Origin: Delphinus delphis
Lineage: Eukaryota; Chordata; Mammalia; Artiodactyla; Delphinidae
NCBI RefSeq assembly: GCF_949987515.2
Contig: NC_082696.1
Location: forward strand, 56,698,947-56,762,946
Reading direction: 5' to 3'
Length of the DNA stretch: 64,000 nucleotides
Shown here piece by piece: positions 22,321 to 34,698 of this stretch. A program made the translations under genes and the position numbers. The number at the start of each line of letters is the position of its first letter. Position 1 is the stretch's first letter. The notes below the pieces were generated by a model, which saw only the letters and a program-made list of their open reading frames with translations, ran no database searches and was not told where the DNA came from.

Positions 22321-23559
22321 TCTCAGGTGATTTCTTAGTAGAACGAAAATTTAGATCCTAACTTCACCATATGCTGGTTGGCAGTTTTCTTCCCTTCACC
22401 AACTTTGTAAGGTGTTTCTATTATATCTTGTATACTTGAAGACTTTTTATTTATGATCATCAAATCTTAGAATTTATTATTCAAATATTTTGACTCTGAT
22501 GTATTATTTAATTATCATTGGTTTGTAGTATAGTATAATATTGAGTTTAATGCCCCCATAATTTAAGTTGTGAAAGTACAAAATGAATGTCATGTATGTT
22601 TTTGCAGTTAGATGATCTTTTGAAGTTCAAGGGCCTTGGTGAGAATTGAGATTACTTACTAAGCCTAGGGAAAATAGAGCGCACTGATGTGATTTGTGAC
22701 AGCATTTGACATAGACTTTATGTTTTAAGAATACTGAGGCAGTTAGGTTCATTAGAAAATAGTAGCAAAAATGCAAAGTCTCCAATCTACCTAGATTACC
22801 TTGAGTAGGATCGTAACACTTCTGGGCTTCACTGTCTTCATTTCTAAGATGTTAGAATTATTTGTTGGGGGGTGGTCTGACTTAAGCAGTTTTCAAAAAC
22901 TGTAATATCCTTCCTTTAATTTTATTATGAAAATACCTCAGAATATTTAGCAAAAATAGTATAAAATATTGAGCTTATTCAGTACCATGACTAAATATTT
23001 CTTTATTAAATGATGTGGAAATTAAGGTTATTAAAAAATAAGTTATTCTTTAGACTACTTCCCCCAAATATCTCTGAAAAGTCAAAACTTATTGTTTTAA
23101 ATAGCCGATCATTAAACATAATTCTAGGAGTTTTGCCTGTTAGCAAAGCATCTGAGTCATACTCAGGAACTAATCTATTGACTGACGTGTTTAAGGAATT
23201 GATTATTTTGAGATGTAATGTCTCAAAAGAATATTTTCATGACAGATAAAATCTTAGGGTTGTATTTAGGAAAATGCTCTATTATATCTGCTTTTTAATG
23301 GTGTGTTTAAGTTGAAAAACTATTAGTGAAACTAGTAGTTGACTAGTAGTCATCCACTCTGTCTGAATGAAAATACTGCTGATACTGGAAGTGTAATTAA
23401 AACTAGCAGCACTGAAATGATTAGTCTTATGGAAAAAATGTCTTTGTGTTTCCTCTTATATCATTCTTTTAGCACAGGTAATTTTGGTGTAATTGTGTTA
23501 AAAACGTGGAGCAAGAGAATAAAGTAAAAAGAACAATCACTTATATTTCAGTTGAGCAT

Positions 23560-23730
23560 AGTAGTATGAGGTACATGTGTATTGACCAGTCAGAGTAATA
23601 GGTATTTTAAGCTGGAGGGGACATCAGGGAACATTTTGTCCAATCCCTTCATGTTGTATGTGAAGAAACAGGGTCCTTGAAGGTTAAGTGAACCCCATGG
23701 TTGATTTGTGGCACAGGCAGGCCTAGACCA
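23560..23730 (+). mobile_element. MIR-like SINE fragment
   Basis: The core phrases 'agctggaggggacatcagggaaca', 'gtgaagaaacagggtcc' and 'ggttaagtgaac' fit a diverged MIR or MIR-like element. Confidence 0.55.
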
Positions 23731-23809
23731 AAATTCTGAAATGGAAACATGATGGAAATCCTAAATTCTTTCCTTTCCTTGTAGTTAGAGATCATGTTCT
23801 GTCCAAGTC

Positions 23810-24480
23810 TACTTTTCAGCTATTCTCCGATTGACTCCCTTTGCATATTTGCCCTAGTTTAGGCTTTTACTATAGCATGTCTGAACTACTGCAGTAACCT
23901 ATCGCCTCACCCATCCTTTCTTATTCAACTTCTTCACAGTCACTAGACTTATCTTTTTTTTTTTTTAGACTGATTGTTATAAGAAGCAAAGCTCATTTTT
24001 ATTCCCAGCTTGCTCTTTAGACCAAATTCCTTAGAATGGGAAAGGAAAAGTTCCTTTATGAATTGAAATAATTTACCTTTTCATCTCCTTGCCATTCTGT
24101 CACATGCAGCCTTTGTTCCTAACATATATAATGTTTACTATCTTACTTTACTAAGCAGTCTCTCTGTCATTATGTGTTAGCATAACTTTCCCCATTGTGA
24201 TTATCTGGTAAAATGCTTCTCATCTCTGAAGAAATGGCTTAGGCTTCATCCATGTCCTTTGTTATTCCTTTCCAGTGTTAATAGACAGTGTTCCATTAAA
24301 ATGGCATCTATTCTATATTTTTTAGAGTACTTTCTCATTATTTGATATTTACCTCTGTCCTCTCCCTCATGGACTGTGAATGCCTTGATGATACAGGGAT
24401 TCTAGGAATCACAGTGCCTTTGTACTCCAGTGCCTAATGTGGTGCAAGGGATACACAGATGTTCAATAAGTAAATGAAGT
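23810..24480 (+). mobile_element. LINE-2 (L2) fragment
   Basis: L2-like order on +: 'gaactactgcagtaaccta', 'accaaattccttagaatgg', 'catggactgtgaatgccttga', 'ccagtgcctaatgtggtgcaaggg', and 'tcaataagtaaatgaa' at the end. A poly-T run at about 23950-23966 interrupts it. Confidence 0.75.
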
Positions 24481-25597
24481 ATTGAGAATCCAACTAAAAG
24501 TCAACCATGGTCTCTACTACCTCTGATGCTGACAATGTCTTACAAGTGGTAGCTTTTTAAAAATTTTTCTTATTTTAAAGTACTTATTTTTCTCTCAGGT
24601 TTATATTTGATATATTCTTATACCTTTTTACAATTTCATTCTCCCCACAAAGAGTATTTTAATAATAAAACTTAGCTTGAGGGAGAAAATACTATAAATT
24701 ATTTAAAAATAGTATTCTTGGCACTTAATCTTAGTTTATTTAATTACTCATTGTAGATATAGCTATCTCCTCCATGGATTTTGAAGGATAAGCATAGTCA
24801 TATTAACCTATATTCTGCTCGTAATGAAACTTTGTCAATATATTTTATGTGCTCTAAGTGAAAACATTTTTGAAAATAAGAGGTCAAGATTGAGAATGAC
24901 AGTAAAATGCATTATGTTTTAGGCATGTATTTCTGTTATTTAGAGTTTTAAATGATCATTTCAGGAGGCTAAGATTTACACAGAGTACGTAGAAAGTAGG
25001 ATGGGGGTCAAGAATGGTGGAAAGATCAGTAGAAAGACCCAGCAGTTCCCTAATCAGCTTTGTAAGTGAATCTCTCTCCTAAGGCCAAACAGAATGATGT
25101 AATAATTTTACTCTGAATCCTCAGTACAGATCAGAACTGAACTAGTTGTTGTTTTTTTTTTTCAGTGTTCAAGTTATTTTGCCATACACAGACACATTTG
25201 TTTTGCCTTCTTTAATTTATAACCCCTGCTTTATTTGGATTTTGGTGTTTTTATACATTTTACTTTTAATAACTTTATCTTTGAGAAAAGCATGAACCAA
25301 AAGGTAGGACAGGAGTAACTTACAAAGTGTGATTTAGAGAATTTGGGAATTCATTATGTTTTTTGAGTTGTCAAGGAAATAAGATTTTACTATAAAAAAG
25401 TGAGGAATCAAAACTGAGAGTGGAAAGCAGTTTATAAAGTAATGACTGGAAAAAGGAAGTATAAGAAGGTATTAGAAGAATCTGGCAATTCTGTCTATGG
25501 AAGCAAGCGTAGGCATTTAGAATAATAAAGGCCTGTTGTGTATGGGATATGGCAGGAGGTTTTGCAGAAGTATTTGTGAAAATAGCTATCTTGAAAA

Positions 25598-27350
25598 TTG
25601 TGGATTCCAAAAAAGTTGACTTCTACTTCTCATAGATTGGCAGACAAGGTAATTTGGAACAACTCTCTGCTGAGAATAACTAGAAAAGCTATAAAACATA
25701 AAATTTGTTTGACTGCATCAACATACTACCAAAGCAGTGAAGAATTATGGGGCCAAAATCTAGAAGCAGGAATAAACCCCAAAAGCATGACCCTGGTTTG
25801 AGCCACTTTTTCCTAAAGGTGACTGTCCATTCTGGAAGAGGAGGCCAGATGGAGAAGAAGAAGATGAGACAATGAGCAAAGCTTTTGACAGATTCAAAGG
25901 ACCAAGATGACAAAAATGACTAAAATGGACAAAAGAGGAAATAGAAAATCTGAATATATGACTATTATAGAAATTGAATTTGTAATTAAAAACCTTCAGA
26001 CAAAGAAATCTATGTGCCTTTTTGGCTTTACTGGGCAAGGTCATTCAACGTCATTTAAAAAGGAGGGTATTGTTGATTAAGGGAGGTTACAGGCATATAA
26101 TAATCAAATGTAGTATACTATCCTTGATTTAATCCTGAACCGGAAAAGAAGTATAAAGATATATTTGGGGCCATTGTAGAAATGTGAATATGTGTTGGGT
26201 ATCATTAGGTAATATTAGGTAAGATCTTAGGTGAGATAGGTGGTGTGGCTATGTAAGATATCCTAAATCTCAGTGTCATGAAGACTGCAATATACTGTCA
26301 AATGGATCAGTTAAAGAAATACATGTGAGAGAGAGGGCACAAGTGCATGTGAGTGCACAAAATGTTAATTATTAAATGGGAAAAATAGTGTGATTTCATG
26401 TAAAGCAATAAAGGTTTAAAAGCCAATGATTATTTAGTAGATGAAGAAAAAGCATTTTATGAATATCTAAAATCCAATTGTGATTAAAAAAAATACTTAG
26501 CTAACTAGGAATGGAAAAGGAACTTCCTTAATTTGCTAAAGGGTATCTATAAAAAACCCTAGATCAAATGTTATATTTAATGTTACAGCGTTGAAAAATA
26601 TTCTCTTTTGATATGGTGAATTAGAGAAGAATGCTATCATCACTTCTGTTTCTCACTGTACTTGCTAATGTAATAAAGCAAGAAAAAGAAAGAAAGAGTA
26701 TAAAGATTGGAAAAAACTGCCATTAGTCAAATGACTGTATTGTTAGAAAATGAATTTAGCAAGGTCAGTATAAAAATCAATTTTACTTCTACTTACGAGC
26801 ACCAATTTTTCAAAAATGCCATTTTCAAAAGTATTAAAAATCATCAGATACCTAGATGTAAATTTAACAAAAGGTGAGCAGGGTTTCCTCTTGGAAAACT
26901 AAAATATTATTGAGAGAAATTAAAGATGCCCTAAATAAATGGAGGGATATACAAAGGCTTGAAACACTCACTACTATAAAGATATCATTTTTACCCAAAT
27001 TGATCTACAGGTTCAATGTGATCCCAGTCAAATCTCAGCAGGTTTGTGTTTGTGGGTATGTGTTTGAATGTAGAAATTTACAAGATAATCTGAAAGTTAT
27101 GTGGAAATTCAAAGGTGAAGAACAGCCAAGTCAACCTTGAGAAACAAGGAGGGAGAGCTTACTCTCTGGATATTGACTTACTATAAAGATCAGTAATTTA
27201 GACAGTGAAGGATTGATCCAAGGATAGATGAATAAACCAGATGGAAGAGAGTCCAAAAACTGGCCCACAGATATTAAGGATACTTGATTTATCATGAAGG
27301 ACTTCAAGTAGTGAGACATGGCTGAATGTCTCACTACTTGAAGTCCTTTT
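25598..27350 (+). mobile_element. Ancient L1 with 5' region joined to reverse transcriptase
   Basis: The left part (about 25598-25870) resembles an old mammalian L1 5' UTR ('aacataaaatttgtttgactgcatcaa', 'agccactttttcctaaagg'). From about 25930 it matches L1 ORF2 where the reverse transcriptase begins ('gaaattgaatttgtaattaaaaacc'), then later RT/C-terminal parts ('ttgatctacaggttcaatgtgatccc'). ORF1 and the endonuclease appear to be missing. The element is heavily decayed. The open frame at 26874-27140 is an ORF2 scrap. Confidence 0.6.
27297..27348. repeat. Perfect inverted repeat, 23-bp arms, 6-nt loop
   Basis: Positions 27297-27319 are exactly reverse-complementary to 27326-27348, with GGCTGA (27320-27325) as the loop. 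The match stops at 27296/27349. It lies at the end of an old L1 remnant. No flanking duplication marks it as a transposon. Confidence 0.95.
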
Positions 27351-28272
27351 GGGGGAATAAACTTCAGTTATTTAACCTTTCTATATCTGTGTTTCTCTGT
27401 AAAATGAGGAGAATGATTGTAAGGTTCATGTGACAACTTTAGATAATATACTTGTTAGAAAAAAAGTACATTAACAGGCAGTGGACACAAATATGTAAGA
27501 GGGAAAAAATGATGAGAGTATGGGATAGTTATGTTTAAGTTGAATCATTTTTGTACTTTTTTATATGTAATGCTGTCTTAGGAAAGTTGCTGGTACAAGT
27601 ATTTTACATACTTGTAAAATAAATCATCATAACTATCAGTTAGCTAATCTCTATTCAAATATAAAATGTTTATAGCCACTTGCCTGCCTTGCTTGTATTT
27701 TTAACAAATGGAATGAGTTTAAGTTAATGATGTTATGCAGGGTTATAATATATTGGTATTTACAGTTACAGATCAAGTGTCAGGGATAAAATGGACATTT
27801 AAAGTTTGGCCATAACATGGAAAAATAAATTTGTAAAATACTTTCTCCTACACATTGAAGAATTAATTGGTCAAGGAACTCTTTTGTTGACAACTTCTAA
27901 ATTGAATATTTAGCAATTAAGGATGTAAACAGTTGATGGATATTTTTATTCATTTTTCAATTAAAATTTCCTACTCATCCTTTTTGAAGAATTCCTCAAC
28001 TATAAAGGTAGGCAACTAAAAAGTTATAATTTACAACCTTTTAATTCTTAATATTATGTAATCAAAAGAAAAATACATAAGTAAATTGTGTATTGAGGAT
28101 GATTTGATTGTCACTACTCAACTCTAATTTTACAAATTTGTTTTATGTTACAGTAATCAGTTACTAATTATATATTTACACTTTTACATTTCACATACAT
28201 CTCATTTATTCTCAATATAACTGTAAAGCAGGCAGGGCAATGATAATTTATTATTAATAAAAAGTATTTTAG

Positions 28273-28474
28273 GGCTTCCCTGGTGGTGCGGTGGTTGGGA
28301 GTCCGCCTGCCAATGCAGGGGACACGGGTTCGTGCCCCGGTCCGGGAAGATCCCACATGCCACGGAGCGGCTGGGCCTGTGAGCCATGGCCGCTGAGCCT
28401 GCGCGTCCGGAGCCTGTGCTTCGCAACGGGAGAGGCCACAACAGTGAGAGGCCCGCGTACCACAAAAAAAAAAA
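28273..28474 (+). mobile_element. Short CHR-type (CHR-2-like) SINE, sense
   Basis: Head 'ggcttccctggtggtgcggtggttg' with B box 'gggttcgtgcc', body to 'cccgcgtaccac', then an A-run. The 12-bp duplication AAAGTATTTTAG / AAAGTATTCTAG flanks it (28261-28272, 28475-28486). Open frames over it on both strands are chance. Confidence 0.93.
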
Positions 28475-29439
28475 AAAGTATTCTAGTGAACTTTTAAGCA
28501 TATCTCTTTAAATGTATTGCAGTTGAAGTGCTAGGTGCATAGAGCCAGTTTTCTGGGCTAAAGCACCAGTGTTTTATGTATAGAAAATTAGATGTTCAAG
28601 TGGTAGGTAACTAGACTAGCTTCCTTAAAGGTTTGGAGATCTTAAGTTTCAAACTTTAGTCAATTGATTATTTAATGAATATTTTATTCTTTACTGAGAC
28701 TTTATTTTGAGGACAAAACGAATTTCCTAAAATCCCTATTCCTCTCAGAAAGATTAGCACAGTCAGTGGTGTAATTGACCGAAGAGTTTCAGACTAATAA
28801 TCATTTAATCTTAACAGTGGCAACAAATGCTGTTTGCTAATGCTTCTGAAAAACTGGAACTCCCAGACTCTCAAGTAGCGCGCTACAGAGATTCAGTTTT
28901 GAGAAACCCCTATGTGGTGTGGACACGTGTCCGTTCTTAGCAGCCCAACGCAGAGATGGGATGGAGTAGGTTGTGCAGAAAAATTAGTAGTTAGGCAAGG
29001 ATATTCACCTGAATGAACCACCCTTACCGAACAAGGCTTAAGAGTTTAAAGTATTTTGTTATTTTTGAAATTTTGTAGATTACAGAAGGGCTCAAATTAA
29101 AAATTTGAAACCTTGAGAAAATTGGTTTTGATCTTTGTAGATGTTTTATGAATCTGCAGTTATTTTTTTTCTTCAGAAGTGAACTCATAACTTACATTTT
29201 TTTTCTCACTTAATGTATTGTGGAGGTTATTTTACGGCAAGATATATGGATCCACAGCATTATGTTTAATGAATGTAATATATGGCTGTAACATAATTTA
29301 ACCGGTGACCTAATGATAGGTATTTAAGTTAATTCCACTTTTGGTAATAAATTGACTATTCTTAAATTTATTTATTTCCTACAGTGGTGATTGTTTATTT
29401 GTTTGTTTATTAAATGAGAATTAGAGATAAATCTACTTT

Positions 29440-29640
29440 CTAGAAGTGTAGTGTAGTAGAAAGAACTTTTTTTAGGAGTTAGAAGATTTCTTTGAATCTT
29501 GTTTAATAACTAAATAGCTATTTGATCTCTCCCAAATTTAATTCTGAGTCTCTATTTTAGCATCTAAAAGATGGAGATAATTTTGTTAGGAAGAATTGAG
29601 ATAATTTAATGTAAAAGTTCTTAGTAAGTTGTTTAAGGAA
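29440..29640 (+). mobile_element. MIR-like SINE fragment
   Basis: 'agtgtagtgtagtagaaagaac', 'gatctctcccaaattt' and 'tttagcatctaaaagatggagataa' follow the MIR order. It is diverged. Confidence 0.55.
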
Positions 29641-30119
29641 AATTCCAAGTTGCAAAAATGATACTATCTTTACTAAAGAGTAACATTTACAATGTTAGAT
29701 AAAGAATGAGTTTGTAATTGTGAATTCCGGTTTTGGTCAGACTTCGGTAGTCCCAAACTGTTGAATTATCTATAGAGTTATTACAATCCCTAAGTTATCC
29801 AAAACCTAAGTTCTCCAAACCTCATATGTAGACTGAATAAGTAAAATATACACAAATCCTATTCAATTAATTAATTCAAAAGCATTAGTTAATTTCTAGA
29901 AGATTTTTGTCATGTATTCTCCTAAATACTAAAAGAATAATTATATGTCAGATGGTGTTTTATAAATTCTTTATAATTGTAAAAGTAGACTTCATACTTA
30001 AAGAATTAAATAACGACATACATTGTAAAATTGCTTATCTTCACTTACATAAACTGTTAGTCTTCTACACACATTTGTAAACATCAAATGAAAAAAAACA
30101 ATAAAAAGTTACTCAGGCA

Positions 30120-30215
30120 ATGTGGTATAATGTAGGAACACTAGTTTGGTGTCATTGAGGCCTGGGTTCACTTCAATTCAACAGTTTAAATCTCTGCTGA
30201 GACACCTATTTTTGG
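30120..30215 (+). mobile_element. MIR-like SINE fragment
   Basis: A short match to the MIR 5' half: 'aatgtggtataatgtaggaacac' and 'aggcctgggttcacttc'. Confidence 0.45.
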
Positions 30216-31467
30216 CTAGGTAACAGTGAGGGAATACAGGAAGGTACACAGTATTATCCTGACTTTGAAAGAGGCAATTGAGCTGGATTCTGAAACATGG
30301 GTAGTATTTGAATAATCAGAGGCCTTGGGGAAGATTAAAATAAAGGCATAGGAAATAGGCATAGAATAGAACAGGACCTGAGTTTTGGATGTTAAGAAAT
30401 TCTTGTTGGCTGGAGCAGGAAATGTATAATAGCCAGTAAAGCTGGAAAAAAAGAATGGGGTCAGTTCCTGGCATGACTTGAAAACAAAGTATAGGAGTTT
30501 GGGTTGAATTTCTGAACTATATCGTAAGCTGCTCAAGATTTGTGATTAATGTGATTGGAGCCATGGTTTCAGGAAGATGATGGTGTTAATTATATTATTG
30601 CTAACTTTACCAATATTACTTTAGGTTAAGTCCCATTGACTTTTGGGACCTTTTCAAGATTGAATTTCCTTTTTTCTGCTCTTAGAATATTCTTTGAATT
30701 CTATGACACATATACAGGTTCTTCTTTTATTTGAGGGAATCAGATATGAGATATTAATGCCTTAAAGAAATTAGGGGCTGCTCCTTTTTACTTCCTCTTA
30801 CTTTAGTAAGAATTTACTTCTGGCCTCTTCTCAAGAGCAGAATTTAAAAGAAAATGTGTAATATGGCTGACTTTATTTTAAAAGATTCTTTTTATGTTTA
30901 TCCTTGACCTTTCTACCCTTGTAGAAAAGGTATTAACTGTTTTTAAAACTTTATTTTTTATTGACGTGTAGTTGATTTATGTATTAAATATTTTTGAATG
31001 AAAACTATGTAAATTTATTTCTTGCCATCTCAAGTGTATAGTACGTGGAAAGGAGGTTAGGGATTTGTGAGGCTTCCTTCTAGCTCCAAAAGTCTATAAT
31101 TCAGACTTTTTTTGCACCTTACTTATTTAACTAGCTCATCAAATCAGTTTTTAAAATTTGGTTTTAAATAAGATTTAGCTAATGCTTCAAATTGTTTTTA
31201 GAAAGAGGTCAGGGGTTGTTGTAGGTAATTACTTTGCTATAACACTGATAATGGGTTATTTACCTAATACAATTCTTTGGGAATTTGGGAATGGACTTAA
31301 AGGGATTTACCTGTTCCTGAATTGGCTATCTTTATCCATCTATAGCAAAATGTCAGTGTGTTTTCACTGTTGGATTTACTCAGAGGAAGATTTGTAGTAG
31401 TTTCTTTGAAAATGGAAACTTCAGCCATGATCCATTTGAGCTAATGCTGTTTCTTTTGTCTGAATAG

Positions 31468-32027
31468 TTGGAACGGATAATGGGAAGGAAGCAATTGAAA
31501 GTGCGGCTGCATTTCTCTTCAAGACATTTCACTTGAAGGACTCTGTTGGTCACAAGGAGACAAAGGCTATCAAACAGATGTTTGGTCCCTTTCCCTCATC
31601 ATCTGCCACTGCAGCTTGTAATGCTACTAATCGAATTACTTCTCGTTTTTGTAAAGACAGTCTTACTGCTCTCGTCCAGATGACAACAGATGAATATGGT
31701 GATAGAGTTTTATTTGGTAAAAATTTAGCATTTTCCTTTGACATGCATGATTTGGACCACTTTGACGAGCTGCCAATAAATGGTGAATCCCAGAAAACTA
31801 TAAGTTTGGATTACAAGAAGTTTCTGACTGACCATTTTCAGGAGCATTCCGCCCCGGACCTCAAGCCTGTGGAAAAAGCAAACGACTCCTTTTTGTGGTG
31901 TGAAGTTGAGAAGTACTTAAATGCAACTTTAAATGAAATGGCCGAAGCAACAAGAATAGAAGATCTTTGCTGTACTTTATACGATATGCTTGCTTCTGTT
32001 AAAAGTGGTGATGAACTTCAGGATGAG
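31468..32027 (+). CDS. ASCC3: ASCC3 coding exon 3 (residues 81-267)
   Basis: A large 560-nt exon between 'tctgaatag' and GAG|gtatag. Its first two bases finish valine 81, and it ends in phase 0 at ...SGDELQDE. It encodes the globular N-terminal region with the conserved stretches TFHLKDSVGHKETKAIKQMF, GPFPSSSATAACNATNRI, and the acidic FDMHDLDHFDELPINGE. The ASCC2-binding region of the human protein reaches into this exon. No stop, frameshift or repeat insertion is seen. Around residues 213-225 ('FQEHSAPDLKPVEKAN') the sequence looks more variable than its surroundings compared with my memory of the human protein, which would need an alignment to confirm. Confidence 0.96.
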
Positions 32028-32379
32028 GTATAGTTGAAGTAATTGCAGTTTTATCTTAATGTGAATTATCTTAATGAAATAGCCTTTTAAAATATGGGTG
32101 GCTGGCAAAGAAAGTATTTCTTTAATATTGTGCTACAGTGGTCAAATATGTAGCCAAATGGTTTTACATAGTAGACATGTGTATCTTTCCACTACGTAGT
32201 TGTAGGAGGACTGTGGGTGTAATGAATAGTAGAAGAGTCTAGGGCAGTAGTTTGGGTGTCCACAAGTCCTGGTTGCTGGGACAGTTCTGGTTAAACCTGT
32301 TGTTACATTGTAATAATTAGTAGTGTCTCTTCTTCAAAAAGTATATAGGTTTGAATGATAAATTATATGGTTAATCTAG

Positions 32380-32442
32380 TACATTTGTACAGCATTTACA
32401 GTTTACATTACATTAGCAGTTTACATTTGTACAGCATTATAT
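32380..32442. repeat. Short direct duplication
   Basis: The phrase 'acatttgtacagcattta/tat' occurs near 32381 and again near 32423, with 'cagtttacatt' repeated between, so this stretch was built by local duplication. Confidence 0.65.
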
Positions 32443-32869
32443 ATTTCTATGAGTTCTTTGATGAAAATATAATAAACTTCAAAACATTAGAAATTTTATC
32501 TATATACTGAATGACTTACTGATTTAGAAAAATATTTTTGACTAGTTTCTATGATTGAAAGAGTAAGCTTTGAAAAACAGACTGATCTAGAAGTAATTGG
32601 ACTGGTTTATACTACTTGTTCAATAAAGAATTGTGTCTTTATAAGTTTTTTATATCACACAAAGGAAACATCATTTTAATTCCTTTCTATGCCACCATTT
32701 GCTTATGTTATTCAAAATGATGAATTACTCTTACCGTCACATGAAAAGTTCAGTTTTGCTCTCAGTTACTGGCATTATATTCATTATCTGATATAAATTT
32801 AAAATAATGTCAGCCCAGTTTTAATACTGGATGAGTAACATATTTGATGAAGTATTAAGAGAGGTGGCA

Positions 32870-33080
32870 TATTGTAGAAAGGGCAGAGACTGAAATCAAA
32901 AGTCTTTCCTTTCCCACATTTTGGTAGTGAGAGTTCAGGTAATTGAATCCCCTAGAGGCTTTTTTTGCTGGGTTCTCTCAGGATAAAAAGAATGTGTAGA
33001 TTATAGAATTGGTATAAGCCTTAAATGAGATACCATGTGTGAGATGATAAGTAGCATTTAATAAATACTCGTTACGTGGT
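32870..33080 (+). mobile_element. MIR-like SINE fragment
   Basis: A diverged MIR pattern: 'attgtagaaagggcagagac' at left and 'aaatgagataccatgtgtgagatgataagtagcatttaataaatactcg' style 3' text at right. Confidence 0.5.
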
Positions 33081-33688
33081 AGCTGTGATTATTTTTGTTA
33101 TTGTTGTTATTATTGAAATTAAGAATTTGAAAATCACATGGAGTATCAGGAATGTAGAAAAAAATCTAGGTTTCCCCCACCCCCAGAGGAGAATTAATTT
33201 AGGGAATTATCTGTTTCCATATATCAGAGTTTTATTAGAGTGTATACCTGATAGATCAGTAAATAAATTTTTATCTATGTCTTGTTATATATAGATGTTT
33301 CAAGTAATTAATAAAATGATGCTTGGAGGGTGGGTCTTAATTCAGAGAATTATTATTTTTACCGCTATTTTTTTTTTTTCTGTTTTGCTTTTTTAAGTTT
33401 CACTATTCTAAAGAAAATCTTTTGAATTGAGTTTTTGAAGTGAGTTCTGATTTTAAGTCTTTGATAAAATAGAAAAGGTGTTAATAGGAAAATACTTGGG
33501 AATATTGGAGATGGCATATACATATCTCTTGGTATTATTTCAATATTAAATGCTATTTGCAGTTATTAATATTGATGTAAGTATTGATAGAGTTCTGTAA
33601 CAAGTTCTTTGGAAAAGTGAATTTTGAGTTATTGATATTATCATAGTTCGTGGTTGTACAGCTGGGGTTCATTCTTTATAGCATTTCT

Positions 33689-33891
33689 TTTTTTTTTTGC
33701 GGTACGTGGGCCTCTCACTGTCGTGGCCTCTCCCGTTGCGGAGCACAGGCTCCGGACGTGCAGGCTCAGCCACCATGGCTCATGGGCCCAGCCGCTCCGC
33801 GGCATGTGGGATCTTCCCAGACTGGGGCACGAACCCCTGTCCCCAGCATTGGCAGGCGGACTCTCAACCACTGTGCCACCAGGGAAGCCCG
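33689..33891 (-). mobile_element. Short CHR-type (CHR-2-like) SINE
   Basis: T-run tail at left, body 'gcggtacgtgggcc' to 'ccaccagggaagcccg'. A 16-bp duplication with one mismatch, TCTTTAYAGCATTTCT, flanks it at 33673-33688 and 33892-33907. Overlapping open frames of 70-121 codons are SINE frames. Confidence 0.93.
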
Positions 33892-34133
33892 TCTTTACAG
33901 CATTTCTAATTTTACATTTGCTATTAGCATTATTTCTTGACTCTATGCGGATGGTGTTATTGACCCATGTGAGTTCAGTCCTGAAACTAGCCCTGTTCCA
34001 GATATGTGCCCGATCCTAAACTTGGTTAGAATGTCTTCTGAGGGAAGACTCTTTTTTTTAGTACTTATTTGCATTATAGGTGATTCCAGCATCCTTTGAA
34101 ATTTTGATATAGAGTAATTAGCATGGTTTAATA

Positions 34134-34698
34134 CAGTAGTTCCCAAACTTTGTTCTCAAAACTCCTTTACGCTCTTAAAAATTACAGAGGATCTCATAGA
34201 GTTTTCCTTATGTTGTTTATCAATATGTTCTATTGATATTTATTGTATTAAAAATTAAAACAAAAATTTTAATATATTATTAAATATTGTATTTATTAAA
34301 ATAATACTAAATCTATTAATTAATATAAGTAACTAAATCTATTACATTGATACTAATAACACTAAATCTGTTACATTAATATAAGTAGCATTTTTATGAA
34401 AAGTAACTTCTCTGAAATAAAAAATAGTATGAAGAATGGCATTGTATGACATTTTTTCAAATCAATTAAATGTCTAGCTTAATATAAGACAGCTAGATTC
34501 CCATATGTGCTTCTGCATGCAGTCTGTTCTGATATTACACATTGTGTAGCCTCTGGAAACCTCCACTCACTTTATACTCGTGGGAGGATGAGATGAATGA
34601 GGCAAAGACTATTTTAGTGTTATTGTGAAAATAGTTTTGGCTTCATGGACCTCCTGAAAGGATCCTGGAGATTCTAGACCAGACTTTGAGGATCACTG
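34134..34698 (+). mobile_element. hAT-type DNA transposon fossil (about 565 bp)
   Basis: Starts 'cagtagttcccaaacttt' and ends 'agactttgaggatcactg', an inverted-repeat pair typical of Charlie-like hAT elements. The flanks GTTTAATA and ATTTAATG resemble an 8-bp duplication. The middle contains AT-rich near-tandem copies around 34290-34390 ('taatataagtaact', 'actaaatct'). The subfamily is not identified. Confidence 0.7.

Larger units (their letters stand above)
21214..31467 (+). other. ASCC3: ASCC3 intron (10.3 kb)
   Basis: The intron runs from gtatag to 'tctgaatag'. It contains L2, MIR and L1 relics, one short CHR SINE and a perfect hairpin at 27.3 kb. Between these, notably 22.3-23.5, 27.5-28.2 and 30.5-31.4 kb, I see only AT-rich sequence. 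A short antisense L1-like 3' scrap lies near 30950-30990. Confidence 0.85.

Noticed and set aside
27297..27348. Hairpin read as a bacterial-type terminator or a MITE
   Set aside because: This is a mammalian intron, and no TA or 8-bp flank duplication marks a transposon.
28273..28474. tRNA gene, suggested by A- and B-box-like sequences
   Set aside because: The boxes belong to the tRNA-derived head of a SINE with target-site duplications and a 3' tail. No cloverleaf with an acceptor stem is present.
33654..34019. 121-codon frame on +
   Set aside because: It is a read-through of a short CHR SINE. The same kind of peptide appears at each SINE copy in this window.
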